Shown piece after piece: positions 6,460-15,127 of a stretch of DNA of 64,000 nt. Every line of letters starts with the position of its first letter. Position 1 is the stretch's first letter. The stretch is from contig NZ_FQZO01000003.1 in assembly GCF_900142075.1 (NCBI RefSeq), positions 496,001 through 560,000 on the forward strand. Reading direction: 5' to 3'. The translations under genes and the position numbers were made by a program. The notes below the pieces were generated by a model, which was not told the DNA's origin, did not search any database, and was given only the letters and a program-made list of their open reading frames with translations. Origin of the DNA: Clostridium amylolyticum (lineage in GTDB: Bacteria; Bacillota; Clostridia; Clostridiales; Clostridiaceae).

Positions 6460-9002
6460 ATTTTAAATTGAGAGATCTTGATAAAGATAAAGTTAAAGAG
6501 ATAATAAAGAACAAGAAAGGCGATATACTAAAGGTTGTCATTGCATTAATAGTAATTGCTGTGATGATATATGAGTTTGGTAATGAGATAAAGAGTGTAA
6601 ACTTCAGAAAAACCTTTTATATTTTAAGAGATTTGGGTAATGTAACCATACTTATTATGATGATTGCAGGTATTGTAGCAGTTATGTCCACCACCCTTTA
6701 TGATTTCTCCATAAGTAAATACTTCGGTTTTCATTTAAGCTCTGGGAAAGTGTTAAAAATAGGATGGATAGCTAACTCTATAAATAGTTTTATAGGTATG
6801 GGAGGGATAGGCGGAGCCAGTGTAAGAACTCTTTTATATAAAAGGGAAAATATAGATACTAAGAAAGCTGTAAATGCTAACTTTTACATAATTTTATCCA
6901 CAGGTACAGGCTTGTCTACATTAATAATATTGGGATTTCTTAATGTCTTTAACTTTTCATTTTTAATTGATGAAAGCAATTTTTATAAGATTATTCTAGT
7001 AGTATTTATATTATATATACCCTTATATTTTTTATCTGGAAAAATAAAATTTATAAGGGAAAAGATATTAGGAGAAAATGTTGAAGCTCCTTTGAAGTTA
7101 AAATTAATGTTGTTTTTCTCCTCTATAGTAGAGTGGTTAGCTGCAGCTTCATTTTTTGCAGGAATATCTAGAAGTTTCACACCAAACCTTTCTATAAGAG
7201 GGGCCTTGGGAGTTTATATAGTGGCTGTTACCTTGGGACTTGCAAGTTTTATACCTAGTGGATTAGGTTCTTTTGACTTTGCAGCACTTTTAGGATTAAA
7301 GCTTATGGGTGCTGGTTATGAAGCTGCTTTAGCTGGAATACTAACCTTCAGATTGTTTTATTATGTGGTGCCTTGGAGTATTTCTATGGTTTTTTTAGCT
7401 ATTGATTTAGTATCTAGAAGGAAAAAAACAAAGAAAGAAGAAAAAAATATTTCCAGTGAAATAGGTGTAAGGGCTTTAGCTGCGTTAGTTTTTCTAGGAG
7501 GAGTTATTCTTGTTTTATCCTCTGCTACCCCAGCATTAGCAGATAGAATAAAGGTGATACATAAGGTATTGTCTTTTCCTGTATTAAGGTTCTCTAAGAA
7601 TGCTTCCATGGCTATAGGTATAATACTTATAATATTATCTAGAGGTATATGGGATAAGATTAAAAGCTATTATAATTTAACTGTAATATTTCTGCTTTTA
7701 GGGGGCTTTCTAACCTTTATTAAAGGACTAGATTTTGAAGAGTCTACTATTATACTTATAATATCAGGACTTCTATATTTAGGAAAAGACAATTTTTATA
7801 GGGAAAGTGCTCCTATAAGATTGAAAGATATTTTTATTATTTTAATATCCACCACCATCATGGCTTTTATCTATGCCGGCATTAGCTATTCTACTCACAG
7901 ACATTTATTTACCACTATGGAAAGTAAAAATGCTCTGCTTTCAAGAGTTTTCTTATTTTTAATTGTCACATGGATTATAGCGGGATTATTTTTATTTAGG
8001 AGGGTTAGAAAAGTAGGATTTGAATTTCCTAATGATGAGGATTTAGAAGAACTAGAAGATTTTCTGAAAAAATACTCTGGAAACAGGATGACACATTTAC
8101 TGTTTCTAAAAGATAAATGCTTCTATTTCTCTCAAAATAAAAAAGTGCTTATTGCTTACACACCGTATAAAGATAAAATGGTGGTGTTAGGCGACCCCAT
8201 AGGAGAAAAAGAACTTTTTATCAATGCTATTTTAGAATTTAGACACTTTGCAGATAAATTTGATATGATACCAGTTATTTACGAAGCATCTGATGAAAAT
8301 CTATCTATTTATCACGATAATGGCTATGAATTCTTTAAATTAGGTGAAGAAGCTCTAATAGATTTAGTGGATTTTAACCTTACAGGTAAGAAAAAACAAG
8401 ATCTAAGAATAGCAAGAAATAAGATGGATAAAAATGAATTTCAATTTGCCATGATTATGCCACCTTTTGACAAAGAGTTTTTAGATAAACTTCGGGTTAT
8501 ATCTGATGAATGGCTGGGAGAAAGGAAAGAAAAGGGGTTTTCTGTGGGTTGGTTTGATACAGATTATTTAAATAGAGCTCCCATAGCGGTTATAAATAAA
8601 GATGATGATATCCTTGCTTTTGCCAGCATAATGCCTATATACGATAATGTAACTATATCTATAGATTTAATGAGAGGAAAAGTAGAAGTTCCCAGTGGTG
8701 TTATGGATGCTTTATTTTTAGGGATAATAAATTGGTCAAAGGACAATGGTTACAAACAGTTCAGTTTAGGAGTTGCACCTTTATCAAATGTAGGAAGTAA
8801 TCCTTATTCCCATACAGACGAAAAGCTTGGAAAATATGTATATAATTATGGTAATAAGATATATAGTTTTAGAGGCTTAAGAAAATTTAAAGAAAAATTT
8901 CAGCCAGAATGGAAAGGGGTTTATTTAGCTTACCCAAAAGGCGCTAAATTGACATTGTTGGTATTGGAGTTAGCACTTTTGGCAGGGAAGCATAAAGAGT
9001 GA
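6456..9002 (+). CDS. mprF: Phosphatidylglycerol lysyltransferase/flippase (MprF)
   Basis: An 848-residue two-domain protein. The N-terminal half (about residues 15-525) has many transmembrane helices and the flippase core motif GGIGGASVRTLLYKR. The C-terminal half (about 540-840) is the cytosolic GNAT-like DUF2156 synthetase that transfers an amino acid from aminoacyl-tRNA to phosphatidylglycerol. Motifs there include VVLGDPIGEK, GYEFFKLGEEALIDL and FSLGVAPLSNVG. Full length matches the family (about 840-860). The modified lipid lowers membrane negative charge and gives resistance to cationic peptides. Whether Lys or Ala is transferred cannot be read from the sequence. It is preceded by an unusual structured leader and followed by a repeat element. 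An AGGAG lies only three bases before ATG 6456, so initiation may depend on upstream translation. Confidence 0.92.
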   Translation: MNFKLRDLDKDKVKEIIKNKKGDILKVVIALIVIAVMIYEFGNEIKSVNFRKTFYILRDLGNVTILIMMIAGIVAVMSTTLYDFSISKYFGFHLSSGKVLKIGWIANSINSFIGMGGIGGASVRTLLYKRENIDTKKAVNANFYIILSTGTGLSTLIILGFLNVFNFSFLIDESNFYKIILVVFILYIPLYFLSGKIKFIREKILGENVEAPLKLKLMLFFSSIVEWLAAASFFAGISRSFTPNLSIRGALGVYIVAVTLGLASFIPSGLGSFDFAALLGLKLMGAGYEAALAGILTFRLFYYVVPWSISMVFLAIDLVSRRKKTKKEEKNISSEIGVRALAALVFLGGVILVLSSATPALADRIKVIHKVLSFPVLRFSKNASMAIGIILIILSRGIWDKIKSYYNLTVIFLLLGGFLTFIKGLDFEESTIILIISGLLYLGKDNFYRESAPIRLKDIFIILISTTIMAFIYAGISYSTHRHLFTTMESKNALLSRVFLFLIVTWIIAGLFLFRRVRKVGFEFPNDEDLEELEDFLKKYSGNRMTHLLFLKDKCFYFSQNKKVLIAYTPYKDKMVVLGDPIGEKELFINAILEFRHFADKFDMIPVIYEASDENLSIYHDNGYEFFKLGEEALIDLVDFNLTGKKKQDLRIARNKMDKNEFQFAMIMPPFDKEFLDKLRVISDEWLGERKEKGFSVGWFDTDYLNRAPIAVINKDDDILAFASIMPIYDNVTISIDLMRGKVEVPSGVMDALFLGIINWSKDNGYKQFSLGVAPLSNVGSNPYSHTDEKLGKYVYNYGNKIYSFRGLRKFKEKFQPEWKGVYLAYPKGAKLTLLVLELALLAGKHKE

Positions 9003-9080
9003 GAATGTGAATTTAGAATTTATAATTGAGAATTTGAAATTAAGGAAGTAACTCCTAGAGGAGTTTCTTTAAACTAACAC

Positions 9081-9118
9081 AAGACAAAAAAACTTTATTA
9101 GAAGTTTTTTGTCTTGAA
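9081..9118. terminator. Hairpin terminator inside repeat element R1
   Basis: AAGACAAAAAAACTT pairs with AAGTTTTTTGTCTT. It probably terminates mprF, and read in reverse it could also serve the opposite strand. Confidence 0.6.
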
Positions 9119-9180
9119 CTATTTTTATAAGCCTCCTAAGAGGAAATGTAGAAAATAGTAAATTTATGTTTGTTATATTC

Positions 9181-9217
9181 AAAAAAGAAGCTTCAGAGGA
9201 AGCTTCTTTCCTTTTTA
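9181..9217. terminator. Second bidirectional hairpin inside repeat element R1
   Basis: AAAAAAGAAGCTTC pairs with GAAGCTTCTTT; T-runs lie on both sides, so it can stop transcription from mprF and from the convergent ABC operon. Confidence 0.6.
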
Positions 9218-9247
9218 CTTCATTATAAATTTTAAATTCTCAATTAT

Positions 9248-10081
9248 CTAATTTGCTTTTGCTTTGTTAAAGCTTGCAGTAGCTAGAGAGGTGAATATTA
9301 GACCTATAAATAATATTATCCCTACTTCAACTAACATGGTTATGGAGTGGTTAAATATTTGGAGGTTTAATCCCATTGCTTGTCTCAACATTGGATCCAT
9401 GGTATTTACTTCTAAGATAATCTTTTTGAACATGTCCACTGCGTAAGTCATAGGGTTAATTTTTATAAGAAAATCCATCCATATAGGAAGTCCGTTAAGA
9501 GGGAATAATGCTCCTGATAGGAAAAGCATTGGGAATATCAATAATTGTATGGCTACGTGGAAACCTTGTGAGGTTTTTATGAAACTTGCTACAAATAGTC
9601 CTAAAGAAGAAACTGTAAAGGCTACTATAAACATAGCTGGTATTAGTTTAATTACCATATCAAAGTTTAATTTTACTCCTACAAGAGGAATGAATATTAA
9701 GATTAACAAGCCTTGAATTACAGCAATGCTGCTACCGCCTAGAACTTTTCCCAGTGCTACAGAGGATCTTGGAACAGGAGATACAAGCATCTCTCTCAAG
9801 TATCCAAACTCTCTATCCTGTACCACAGATAAAGCTGATATTATAGCAGTGTTAAATACAGTCATGGCTATTATGCCTGGGAACATGAACTGAACAAAGT
9901 TGAAGTCCTTAACTGGGCCGGCAGCGTTGGCGCCTGACATCATAGACTTAATAGCTCCTCCCATACCGCTACCAAATACTATAAGTAATAAGAAGGGGAG
10001 TGCTAGTGATCCTATAAGTTGTGCTTTATCTCTAAAAAATTTAACTATATCTCTTTTCCAAATTGCTAAAATTGCTTCCAT
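9248..10081 (-). CDS. ABC-2 type exporter permease
   Basis: A 277-residue integral membrane subunit of a DrrB/YhhJ-type ABC exporter. It has about six hydrophobic segments and the ABC-2 signature region QDREFGYLREMLVSPVPRSSVALGKVLGG in its first half. The family then places FPMLFLSGALFPLNGLPIWMDFLIKINPMTYAVD before the last helices, and this is present. It follows the ATPase gene by 11 bases in the operon marR-ATPase-permease. The substrate is unknown; drug or lipid export is usual for this class. Confidence 0.9.
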   Translation of the reverse strand: MEAILAIWKRDIVKFFRDKAQLIGSLALPFLLLIVFGSGMGGAIKSMMSGANAAGPVKDFNFVQFMFPGIIAMTVFNTAIISALSVVQDREFGYLREMLVSPVPRSSVALGKVLGGSSIAVIQGLLILIFIPLVGVKLNFDMVIKLIPAMFIVAFTVSSLGLFVASFIKTSQGFHVAIQLLIFPMLFLSGALFPLNGLPIWMDFLIKINPMTYAVDMFKKIILEVNTMDPMLRQAMGLNLQIFNHSITMLVEVGIILFIGLIFTSLATASFNKAKAN

Positions 10082-10092
10082 TTATAATACAC

Positions 10093-11058
10093 CTACTTTC
10101 TTGAACCTTTTTTATTTTGTGGTTTACTTGAGGAAGATTCTTCTCTTATCTCCCTTCCTGTTAGACCTAAGAAAACATCATTTAAGGTTGGCCTCCTCAA
10201 ATTAACGCTATCTATAGGAATCTCAAAGTCTTTTACAAAGTCTACTAAAAATTCATTGCCTTTTAATACATTAAAAGAAATTATTCCATTTTTTACCTTT
10301 GGGTTTTTATTATATTTATCTTTTATTATTTTTAAGGCTTTATCATTATCCTTTGTGGAAATTTCCATTATATCTCCACCAAGAGAATTTTTAAGGCTTT
10401 CAGGAGTCTCCAGGGCTATTATCCTTCCATCATCAATAATGGCTATCCTGTCGCAAAATTCTGCTTCATCCATGTAATGGGTAGTTAAAAATACTGTAAT
10501 GCCTTCTCTTTCCTTAAGTTTCAATATATAGCTCCAGATGTGATCTCTAGTTTGTGGATCAAGTCCTACGGTAGGCTCATCTAGAAATATTACCTTTGGA
10601 TAATGAAGCAATCCTCTTGCTATCTCTAGTCTTCTCTTCATACCACCTGAAAAGGTCTTTACTAGGTTTTCTTTCTTATCTGAAAGTTCTACCATATCTA
10701 AAACTTCATTTATTCTTTCCTCTCTCACGGATTTTTCTACTCCATAGAGCTTGCAATGAAGCATAAGATTTTCATAAGCGGTTAATTTTTCATCTAAGGT
10801 ATTTTCTTGAAATATTATGCCTATGCTTTCCCTTACTTTATCCCTTTCCTTTGATACATTAAAACCATTTATCGAAGCATCACCGGAAGAAGGTTTTATC
10901 ATAGTAGATAACATATTTATAGTTGTACTTTTACCGGCTCCATTTGGACCTAGAAATCCGAATATTTCACCTTTTTTTACGCTAAAGCTAACATCCTTTA
11001 CTGCTTGAAAGTCTCCATATGACTTTTTTAAGTTATTTATTTCAATTATATTTTTCAT
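10093..11058 (-). CDS. ABC exporter ATP-binding protein (DrrA-like)
   Basis: A 321-residue ATPase subunit that pairs with the following ABC-2 permease. Walker A is GPNGAGKST (about residues 39-47), the signature is FSGGMKRRLEIARGL, Walker B is VIFLDEPTVGLD and the switch is TTHYMDEAE. A C-terminal extension with RRPTLNDVFLGLTG is the DrrA/NatA-type tail. ATG 11058 has a GGAGGAGAATGCT site upstream. The upstream gap of 39 bases contains an ATATATTTCG motif like those in front of the MarR gene, so repression may act at this point too. Confidence 0.93.
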   Translation of the reverse strand: MKNIIEINNLKKSYGDFQAVKDVSFSVKKGEIFGFLGPNGAGKSTTINMLSTMIKPSSGDASINGFNVSKERDKVRESIGIIFQENTLDEKLTAYENLMLHCKLYGVEKSVREERINEVLDMVELSDKKENLVKTFSGGMKRRLEIARGLLHYPKVIFLDEPTVGLDPQTRDHIWSYILKLKEREGITVFLTTHYMDEAEFCDRIAIIDDGRIIALETPESLKNSLGGDIMEISTKDNDKALKIIKDKYNKNPKVKNGIISFNVLKGNEFLVDFVKDFEIPIDSVNLRRPTLNDVFLGLTGREIREESSSSKPQNKKGSRK

Positions 11059-11097
11059 ATAGCATTCTCCTCCATATATTTCGTGTATATTCTAAAT

Positions 11098-11526
11098 CTA
11101 TCTATTAAGAAGATCTTTTAAAGTCTTAAGACCTTTTACTACATCGTTAATTTCTTCCTCACTTCCTTTGGAAACTAGGCTAGCTAAGTATTCATTTACG
11201 GTATCATGTATATCATCTTTGATGTCATCAGTTTTGGGAGAGAGTATTAAATAAACTATTCTCTTGTCCTCATGACTTCTTACCCTTTCCACAAGTCCCT
11301 GCTGTTCCAATCTATCTACAATTCCTGAAACCGTGCTGTTTGCTAGTTTCATCTCTTGGCTAAGCTCCGTTAATTTCATTTTTTTATTTGAATACAGAAT
11401 TTTTAAAGCATTTATTTGAGGTATCGTTAATTCTGAATCTTTAAAGCTACACTTTAGCTTATTATTTAATTCATGATTTATTTCTTTTAAAAGAGAAGAG
11501 ATTTCCGCTCCTTTTGCAGTTTTCAT
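11098..11526 (-). CDS. MarR-family transcriptional regulator
   Basis: A 142-residue winged-helix dimer of the MarR family. The recognition region is KLTELSQEMKLANSTVSGIVDRLEQQGLVER (about 53-83), followed by the wing RVRSHEDKRIVYLILS. It is the first gene of the operon with the ABC exporter, so it most likely represses its own operon and is released by a toxic ligand of the pump. The start ATG 11526 follows AATGGAGGTTTTATT. The ligand is unknown. Confidence 0.92.
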   Translation of the reverse strand: MKTAKGAEISSLLKEINHELNNKLKCSFKDSELTIPQINALKILYSNKKMKLTELSQEMKLANSTVSGIVDRLEQQGLVERVRSHEDKRIVYLILSPKTDDIKDDIHDTVNEYLASLVSKGSEEEINDVVKGLKTLKDLLNR

Positions 11527-11566
11527 AATAAAACCTCCATTTCACTATGATTATAAATTTAATGTA

Positions 11567-11620
11567 ATTTTATATATTTCGCATATTAATATTTAGTGTT
11601 AAAATATTTCGCCTTCGAAC
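11567..11620 (-). promoter_or_regulatory. Probable MarR operator/promoter region with repeated ATATTTCG
   Basis: ATATATTTCGCATATTAATAT (11572-11592) and AAAATATTTCGC (11601-11612) share ATATTTCG. A third copy, ATATATTTCGTGTATAT (11074-11090), sits between marR and the ATPase gene. Its ends ATATA/TATAT are palindromic, fitting the size of a MarR site. No other repeated motif was seen in this intergenic region. Confidence 0.45.
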
Positions 11621-11653
11621 TAATTTGATTATATTACCATAACTATAATATGT

Positions 11654-11668
11654 CAATAATAATTATTA
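11654..11668 (+). promoter_or_regulatory. Weak Fur-box-like palindrome upstream of the iron permease
   Basis: CAATAATAATTATTA matches 12 of 15 positions of TGATAATNATTATCA and lies about 105 bases before the FTR1-like gene. In such AT-rich DNA a chance match is possible; the gene function is the main support. Confidence 0.3.
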
Positions 11669-11773
11669 AATAATATAATTTATTATATGGAGATTATTGT
11701 TTTCATATTATCGATTTATGTAACTTTTTAAAGAAAAATGCTTATTATGTAATATATAAAGGAGGTGGTAATA

Positions 11774-12472
11774 GTGAGTGTTTCTATTATAATGGCATTT
11801 AGAGAATGTTTAGAAATGCTATTGATTATTCTACCTCTTTTAATTTTCCTTAATAATATAGGCAAAAAAAGTTTATCAAAATATGTATATTATGGATCAG
11901 CAGTAGGTATAGTAATCAATATTCTTGCAGGAGTTTTTCTTATTGGACAAGTTAATAAGCTGGATGGTTATTTTCATCAGCTTTTTTTAGGTGGAAGCAT
12001 GATTTTCCTTGCAATATTAATATTGTATAGCATAGTGATGCTATCAAAACAAAGCAAGGAATTAACTTTAAATGTTACAGAAAAGTATGATGTAAAGCTT
12101 AATGGGCTTAGTCTATTTTTATTGGCATTTGTAACAGTGTTTCGAGAAGGCATAGAGATTGTACTGTTCTTACTTCCACTGTCTAGTGAAAACCCATTGA
12201 AGTTAGCCCTAGGGGTGTTACTAGGAATAATTCTATCCTTAATACCAGCTTATATATTATTTAAAACCTCCGCTAAAATAAATGTTTATATAATTTTTAG
12301 TATTTTAACATTAATTCTTATATTTATAGGAGGACACTTTTTGGGTGAAGGGCTTGGTATTATATACCCTGAAGCAGAAAATTTTGCCTCAAAATTTGGT
12401 GAGCTTATTTATATAGTCCCATTACTATTTTTATTTCTAAAGAGAGAACTAAGAAAGTATCTAAAAAAATGA
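11774..12472 (+). CDS. FTR1-family iron permease
   Basis: A 232-residue membrane protein with about seven transmembrane helices. Two REXXE motifs, FRECLEM in helix 1 and FREGIEI in helix 4, are the iron-binding signatures of the FTR1/EfeU high-affinity iron permease family. GTG 11774 is chosen because GGAGGTGG sits 7-10 bases upstream; an in-frame GTG at 11765 is inside that site. No EfeO/EfeB-type partners are adjacent, but ferritin follows 250 bases downstream. It probably imports iron across the membrane, though some bacterial relatives are poorly characterised. Confidence 0.85.
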   Translation: MSVSIIMAFRECLEMLLIILPLLIFLNNIGKKSLSKYVYYGSAVGIVINILAGVFLIGQVNKLDGYFHQLFLGGSMIFLAILILYSIVMLSKQSKELTLNVTEKYDVKLNGLSLFLLAFVTVFREGIEIVLFLLPLSSENPLKLALGVLLGIILSLIPAYILFKTSAKINVYIIFSILTLILIFIGGHFLGEGLGIIYPEAENFASKFGELIYIVPLLFLFLKRELRKYLKK

Positions 12473-12490
12473 TATTCCCATAAAATGTAT

Positions 12491-12546
12491 CTACCTCAGG
12501 GGGGATTCCATAAAAAGGAATCGCCCCTGGGGTAGTTCCTTTTTAT
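12491..12546 (+). terminator. CCCCTGGGG-type terminator after the iron permease
   Basis: 19-base arms CTACCTCAGGGGGGATTCC and GGAATCGCCCCTGGGGTAG, with one wobble and one mismatch, and ATAAAAA between them, followed by TTCCTTTTTA. It shares the CCCCTGGGGT core with the hairpins at 16998 and 23412. Confidence 0.8.
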
Positions 12547-12629
12547 GGTAATTTGTGTGTTTTGTAATTTATTAATGTAAACATATTGATACTTATTGAT
12601 AAAATATCTATGATATAATAAGATATCTA

Positions 12630-12663
12630 TTATCTTAAACCATGAAAATTTGGTTAAGATAAT
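12630..12663 (+). promoter_or_regulatory. Hairpin in the ferritin leader
   Basis: TTATCTTAAACCA pairs with TGGTTAAGATAA around a TGAAAATT loop, about 60 bases before the ferritin start. It is not followed by a T-tract, so a role in mRNA stability or translation is more likely than termination. It does not resemble a classic iron-responsive element. Confidence 0.4.
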
Positions 12664-12722
12664 AAAGATTTGTTCTATATTTTGTTTTATTATTGTAAAG
12701 ATGAATTTAAGGAGGTTAACTT

Positions 12723-13244
12723 ATGTTAAGTAAGAGAATTGAAGAAATGTTAAACGATCAAATTAACTATGAACTATTTTCAAGCTATTTGTATCTGTCT
12801 ATGTCAGCTTATCTATCAGACTTAAACATGAATGGATATGCTCATTGGTTCCATGTTCAGGCACAAGAAGAAAAGGATCATGCTATGATTCTATATAATT
12901 ATGTGGTAAGCGCTGGTGGAAGGATTAAGCTTGCAGCCATAGATGGACCTAAAACAGATTTTGAAGGTATAAGAGAAGTTTTAGAAGAAACTTTAGAGCA
13001 CGAAAGAGATATCACTAGCAGAATTTATAATATTGTAGAAGAAGCTACCAGCCAAAGAGATTATAAAACCGTTAAGGCTTTAGAGTGGTTTATTAATGAG
13101 CAGGTAGAAGAAGAAGAAAATGCAGTGGATAATATTGCAAAATACAATATGCTAGCTGAAGATCCTAAAGGACTATATATGTTAGATAAAGAACTTCAAG
13201 CTCGTGTTTATGTACCTTCACCATTATTAGCTAACCAAGCTTAA
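12723..13244 (+). CDS. ftnA: Ferritin, non-haem (FtnA-like)
   Basis: A 173-residue ferritin subunit that forms a 24-mer cage storing ferric iron in the cytosol. The ferroxidase ligands line up one-for-one with E. coli FtnA: Glu17, Glu50, His53, Glu94 and the Glu126-Gln127/Glu129-Glu130 cluster. No bacterioferritin haem Met pattern was seen. AAGGAGG lies 6-8 bases before ATG 12723. It is monocistronic, with its own leader hairpin and terminator, and follows an iron permease gene, giving an import-storage neighbourhood. It may also protect against oxygen by consuming Fe(II). Confidence 0.96.
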   Translation: MLSKRIEEMLNDQINYELFSSYLYLSMSAYLSDLNMNGYAHWFHVQAQEEKDHAMILYNYVVSAGGRIKLAAIDGPKTDFEGIREVLEETLEHERDITSRIYNIVEEATSQRDYKTVKALEWFINEQVEEEENAVDNIAKYNMLAEDPKGLYMLDKELQARVYVPSPLLANQA

Positions 13245-13272
13245 TGTATTTAAAGTTACATATTTCATTAAA

Positions 13273-13310
13273 TCTAAAGGATCAGTAATTTTACTGATCC
13301 TTTTTGATAA
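13273..13310 (+). terminator. Terminator after ferritin
   Basis: AAAGGATCAGTAA / TTACTGATCCTTT with a two-base TT centre, followed by TTT. Confidence 0.9.
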
Positions 13311-13576
13311 AAAAAATAGGATGAAGCAGTATAAAGCAGAATTTTAAGGGGATCTGCTTTATTTACTGTCATCCTTTAGTTTGGGGTAATATTCCGTAGA
13401 ATATTAGTGTTATATATGAACGCATTTCCACTTTGGGTTATTTTTAGTTGCAATGAAAAAAACCCAAATTGTTAATTATATAACAACAAGATTGTATCAT
13501 ATTGTTTGGAAGTAGTACAGGTTATATTTACCATTATAAGGGTTAATAAATGCTGTTTAATTATTAAAGTAGAATT
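13311..13576. other. Gene-free stretch with three successive hairpins
   Basis: No ORF of note lies between the ferritin terminator and brnQ. Three inverted repeats are visible: AGGATGA..CAGTA..AAAGCAGA with TCTGCTTT..TACTGTCATCCT (about 13318-13377); TAATATTC-CGTA-GAATATTA (13387-13406), a perfect 8-bp stem; and TTTGGGTT with AACCCAAA (about 13432-13470). They could be the folded part of an untranslated RNA or decayed repeats. No promoter was identified with confidence. Confidence 0.35.
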
Positions 13577-13606
13577 AAAAGTCTCCAGAGGATGGAGACT
13601 TTTTTG
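13577..13606 (-). terminator. Bidirectional terminator at the end of brnQ
   Basis: AAAAGTCTCCA and TGGAGACTTTTTT flank a GAGGA loop. T-runs exist on both strands; on the minus strand it lies immediately after the brnQ stop. Confidence 0.85.
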
Positions 13607-14971
13607 TTATTTATTTGCTTCTAAGGATAGACTTTTTTCTGAGTCTGAGGGCAACGAAGTTTCATGACTTAACCTAAAATCTCTAATAGAGCCATAAGCA
13701 TAGCCAATGATACATCCTATAATGCCGGGAATAATCCATCCAAGGCCTTGAGAGTATAAGGGTACATAGCTTAAGAGCTTGAATTTAATATCAAACTGAC
13801 TTAAAGCATCCATTATACTAAAGATAGAAGTAAATATCATAGTAAATAAATATACTGAATTATAACCGTTGAACCAGTTATGCATCAATGATAGTAAAAT
13901 AAGTACTATGGCCATGGGATAAATGGCTGTTAAAATCGGTACTGATATCTTTAAAATTTTGGTCAAGCCTACATTGGCTAAAAGCATGCTGGATAAGCAT
14001 AATATGGTCACCCAAGATTTATAGCTTACTTTAGGCACCAATGTAGCAAAATACTCACTACAGGAGGTAATAAGTCCTACAGAAGTAGTTAAGCAAGCTA
14101 ATGAAAAAATAAGTCCAAGAATTATTACTCCATTATTGTTAAATAAGTAATATACCACATTAGTAAGAGTCTGAGCACCGTTATCTGCAACACCAAATCT
14201 GGTTTGGGCACCTGCACCAAGATAAGAAAGTATTGCGTATATTATAGTAAGAATTAATCCAGCTATGATACCGGCTTTTATGGTATTTGACATTATTGCT
14301 TTTTCTTCTGTGATGCCTTTTTCTTTTAGAGCCAATGAAATTACAATACCAAAGTTTAGGGCTGCAATGGCATCCATGGTCATATATCCTTCTAAAAAAC
14401 CTTTTAATAGTGGAGATTCAGCATAAGCTCCTTGGGCAGGACTAAAAGCTCCCAGTGGCTTTACCATGCTAGCTATAAAAATTATAGCTATAAGTACTAA
14501 TATAGCTGGTGTAAGTACCTTACCGAATCTGTCTACCAGTTTAGAAGGATTTAGACTTAACCAAAAGGCTATGAGAAAATAACATAGGGTATATATAAGC
14601 AAAGGCATAAATCCTGTATTCATGGTTTTTGGTAAAAAAGGAGATATTCCCATTTCAAAAGCGAGACTCCCTGCACGGGGGATACCTAAAAAAGGTCCTA
14701 TGGATAAATATATTAGCACTGTAAAAATCACAGCAAAATTCTTATGTACTCTCCCGGCCATATTTTGAAGCCCACCGGATTTAGCTACGGTGGCTACTGC
14801 TAAAATAGGTAGTCCCACTGCAGAGGCTAAAAATCCTAAAAGAGCAGATGTTAAATTTTTACCGGATAACTGTCCAAGGAGCGGTGGAAATATGAGGTTT
14901 CCAGCCCCAAAAAACATGGAAAATAGCATTAAACTTACTAAGATTAAATTTTTCTTTGATAATTTATTCAT
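13607..14971 (-). CDS. brnQ: Branched-chain amino acid transporter BrnQ
   Basis: A 454-residue, 12-helix symporter of the LIVCS family that imports Leu, Ile and Val with Na+ or H+. The N-terminal MFFGAGNLIFPP (about residues 18-29) is the family signature, and GIPRAGSLAFEMG follows. ATG 14971 is chosen, with AGGAGGAACAGAA just upstream. However, an in-frame TTG at 15046 has an even stronger AAGGAGGTGG at good spacing. It would add 25 polar and Ile-rich residues before a normal family N-terminus, so a second start or short leader product is possible. A T-box with a probable isoleucine specifier lies upstream, so transcription should rise when charged tRNA-Ile is low. It is the only gene of the transcript. 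Confidence 0.94.
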   Translation of the reverse strand: MNKLSKKNLILVSLMLFSMFFGAGNLIFPPLLGQLSGKNLTSALLGFLASAVGLPILAVATVAKSGGLQNMAGRVHKNFAVIFTVLIYLSIGPFLGIPRAGSLAFEMGISPFLPKTMNTGFMPLLIYTLCYFLIAFWLSLNPSKLVDRFGKVLTPAILVLIAIIFIASMVKPLGAFSPAQGAYAESPLLKGFLEGYMTMDAIAALNFGIVISLALKEKGITEEKAIMSNTIKAGIIAGLILTIIYAILSYLGAGAQTRFGVADNGAQTLTNVVYYLFNNNGVIILGLIFSLACLTTSVGLITSCSEYFATLVPKVSYKSWVTILCLSSMLLANVGLTKILKISVPILTAIYPMAIVLILLSLMHNWFNGYNSVYLFTMIFTSIFSIMDALSQFDIKFKLLSYVPLYSQGLGWIIPGIIGCIIGYAYGSIRDFRLSHETSLPSDSEKSLSLEANK

Positions 14972-15127
14972 TTCTGTTCCTCCTGATTTTATAAATTCTT
15001 TTGTAATAAATAAACTTAAGATTTTAATGTCTATGTCACTTTCCAATATTCCACCACCTCCTTAAATTAGCATTCACTTAGAGAATTAATTTGTAAATAA
15101 GAATCACTTGATAATTTTTGGCAAAAT

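Larger units (their letters stand above)
9004..9247. repeat. Miniature inverted-repeat element between convergent genes (copy R1)
   Basis: ATAATTGAGAATTTGAAATT (9022-9041) matches 19 of 20 bases of the reverse complement of 9228-9247. The right end abuts the TAG stop of the convergent ABC permease. Inside are AACTCC/GGAGTT (about 9050-9064) and two terminator-like hairpins. Shorter flanking GAATTTAGAATTTATA belongs to the same terminal motif. Related copies are at about 44391, 47790, 51507 and 52190. Confidence 0.6.

Noticed and set aside
9004..9247. Insertion sequence with transposase
   Set aside because: Only about 240 bases with inverted ends and no coding capacity; a miniature repeat fits better.
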